This document shows positions 14,211 through 14,426 of a DNA stretch of 14,426 nt, one piece after another. The DNA comes from CAZMVU01 sp964569295. GTDB lineage: Bacteria; Hydrogenedentota; Hydrogenedentia; Hydrogenedentales; JAGMZX01. The stretch covers positions 1 to 14,426 of the forward strand of contig CAZMVU010000123.1 in assembly GCA_964569295.1 (NCBI GenBank). Direction: 5' to 3'. A program made the position numbers and the translations under genes. The notes beneath the pieces are model-generated. The model ran no database searches. It was not told where the DNA came from and saw only the letters and a list, made by a program, of their open reading frames with translations. The stretch's first letter is position 1. Each line of letters begins with the position of its first letter.

Positions 14211-14426
14211 GAAAAAACGGGCCTCACATACTGCGCTTGCGCGCTATTGTAGCAAGCGAAGGAATAGCCGCGCATCCCGGCGGGGCCGGCCATGACTTCC
14301 GTGGCAAGCTCATTCAAGACAGGGCGGTGCGCCCTCACGGATGCGCGGGCGGCGTGCCTTTGGGCTTGCGTGCAGGGCACAAGGGGGCTTGGCGTGGAAG
14401 CCACGCAGCCCTTTTCTCCCGGCGAG
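14211..14426. other. Upstream region of menA, no gene seen
   Basis: These 216 bp to the right edge hold the menA promoter element. The open frames are short, lack ribosome binding sites and match nothing known. A neighbouring gene may begin beyond the edge. Confidence 0.4.
14246..14254 (-). promoter_or_regulatory. Extended -10 element for menA-menC
   Basis: Minus strand TGC-TACAAT, a 5/6 -10 hexamer with the TGN extension and no clear -35. Predicted start near 14239, giving a leader of about 29 nt before the ATG at 14210. Confidence 0.45.

Noticed and set aside
14207..14404. 65-aa open frame upstream of menA
   Set aside because: No ribosome binding site or family resemblance, and the menA extended -10 element lies within it.

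Overview
This is a GC-rich chromosomal window with compact operons and clear bacterial families throughout. Recognisable functions are lipoate biosynthesis (lipB, lipA), threonine biosynthesis (hom, thrC), a MinD/FlhG-like ATPase with a bactofilin, a YugP-type membrane metallopeptidase, [NiFe]-hydrogenase maturation (hypA, hypB) and menaquinone biosynthesis (menC, menA). This fits a menaquinone-using, probably Gram-negative bacterium with hydrogen metabolism, perhaps an uncultured lineage. The taxon cannot be fixed from this sequence. I see no phage, transposase, tRNA, rRNA or CRISPR.

Layout. Bases 1-388 hold no gene, only a cluster of short GC-rich triloop hairpins (a REP-like repeat). From 5540 down to 389 on the minus strand runs lipA - a stand-alone lipoyl domain - hom - thrC - HAD phosphatase - lipB. 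This is a mixed lipoate/threonine cluster that carries its own small candidate substrate for LipA/LipB. Divergent from lipA, on the plus strand from 5651 to 9245, lie a MinD/FlhG-like ATPase, a bactofilin, a YugP-like metallopeptidase and an exported protein with an LPP20/FlgT-N-like domain. The first three are only 2 bp apart. This looks like a cell-envelope or cytoskeleton unit. After a 267-bp convergent gap, the minus strand from 14210 down to 9513 carries menA - menC (4-bp overlap), then a cyclic-nucleotide-binding-domain protein without a DNA-binding domain, a hydrogenase-gamma-like flavoprotein, hypA and hypB.

The least ordinary part is 9513-12051. It has the accessory genes of a group 3 [NiFe]-hydrogenase operon but none of the alpha, beta or delta subunits. 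The gamma-like flavoprotein has lost the C-terminal cysteines that normally hold a [2Fe-2S] cluster, and the cyclic-nucleotide domain lacks the usual cAMP-contacting glutamate. The second point of interest is the free lipoyl domain directly after lipA. The third is the ATPase-bactofilin-peptidase-exported protein operon.

Four candidate promoters share a TGC extended -10 element, two of them with a good -35 at 18 bp. The one before lipA puts the predicted transcription start on the A of an ATG, so lipA may be translated from a leaderless mRNA.
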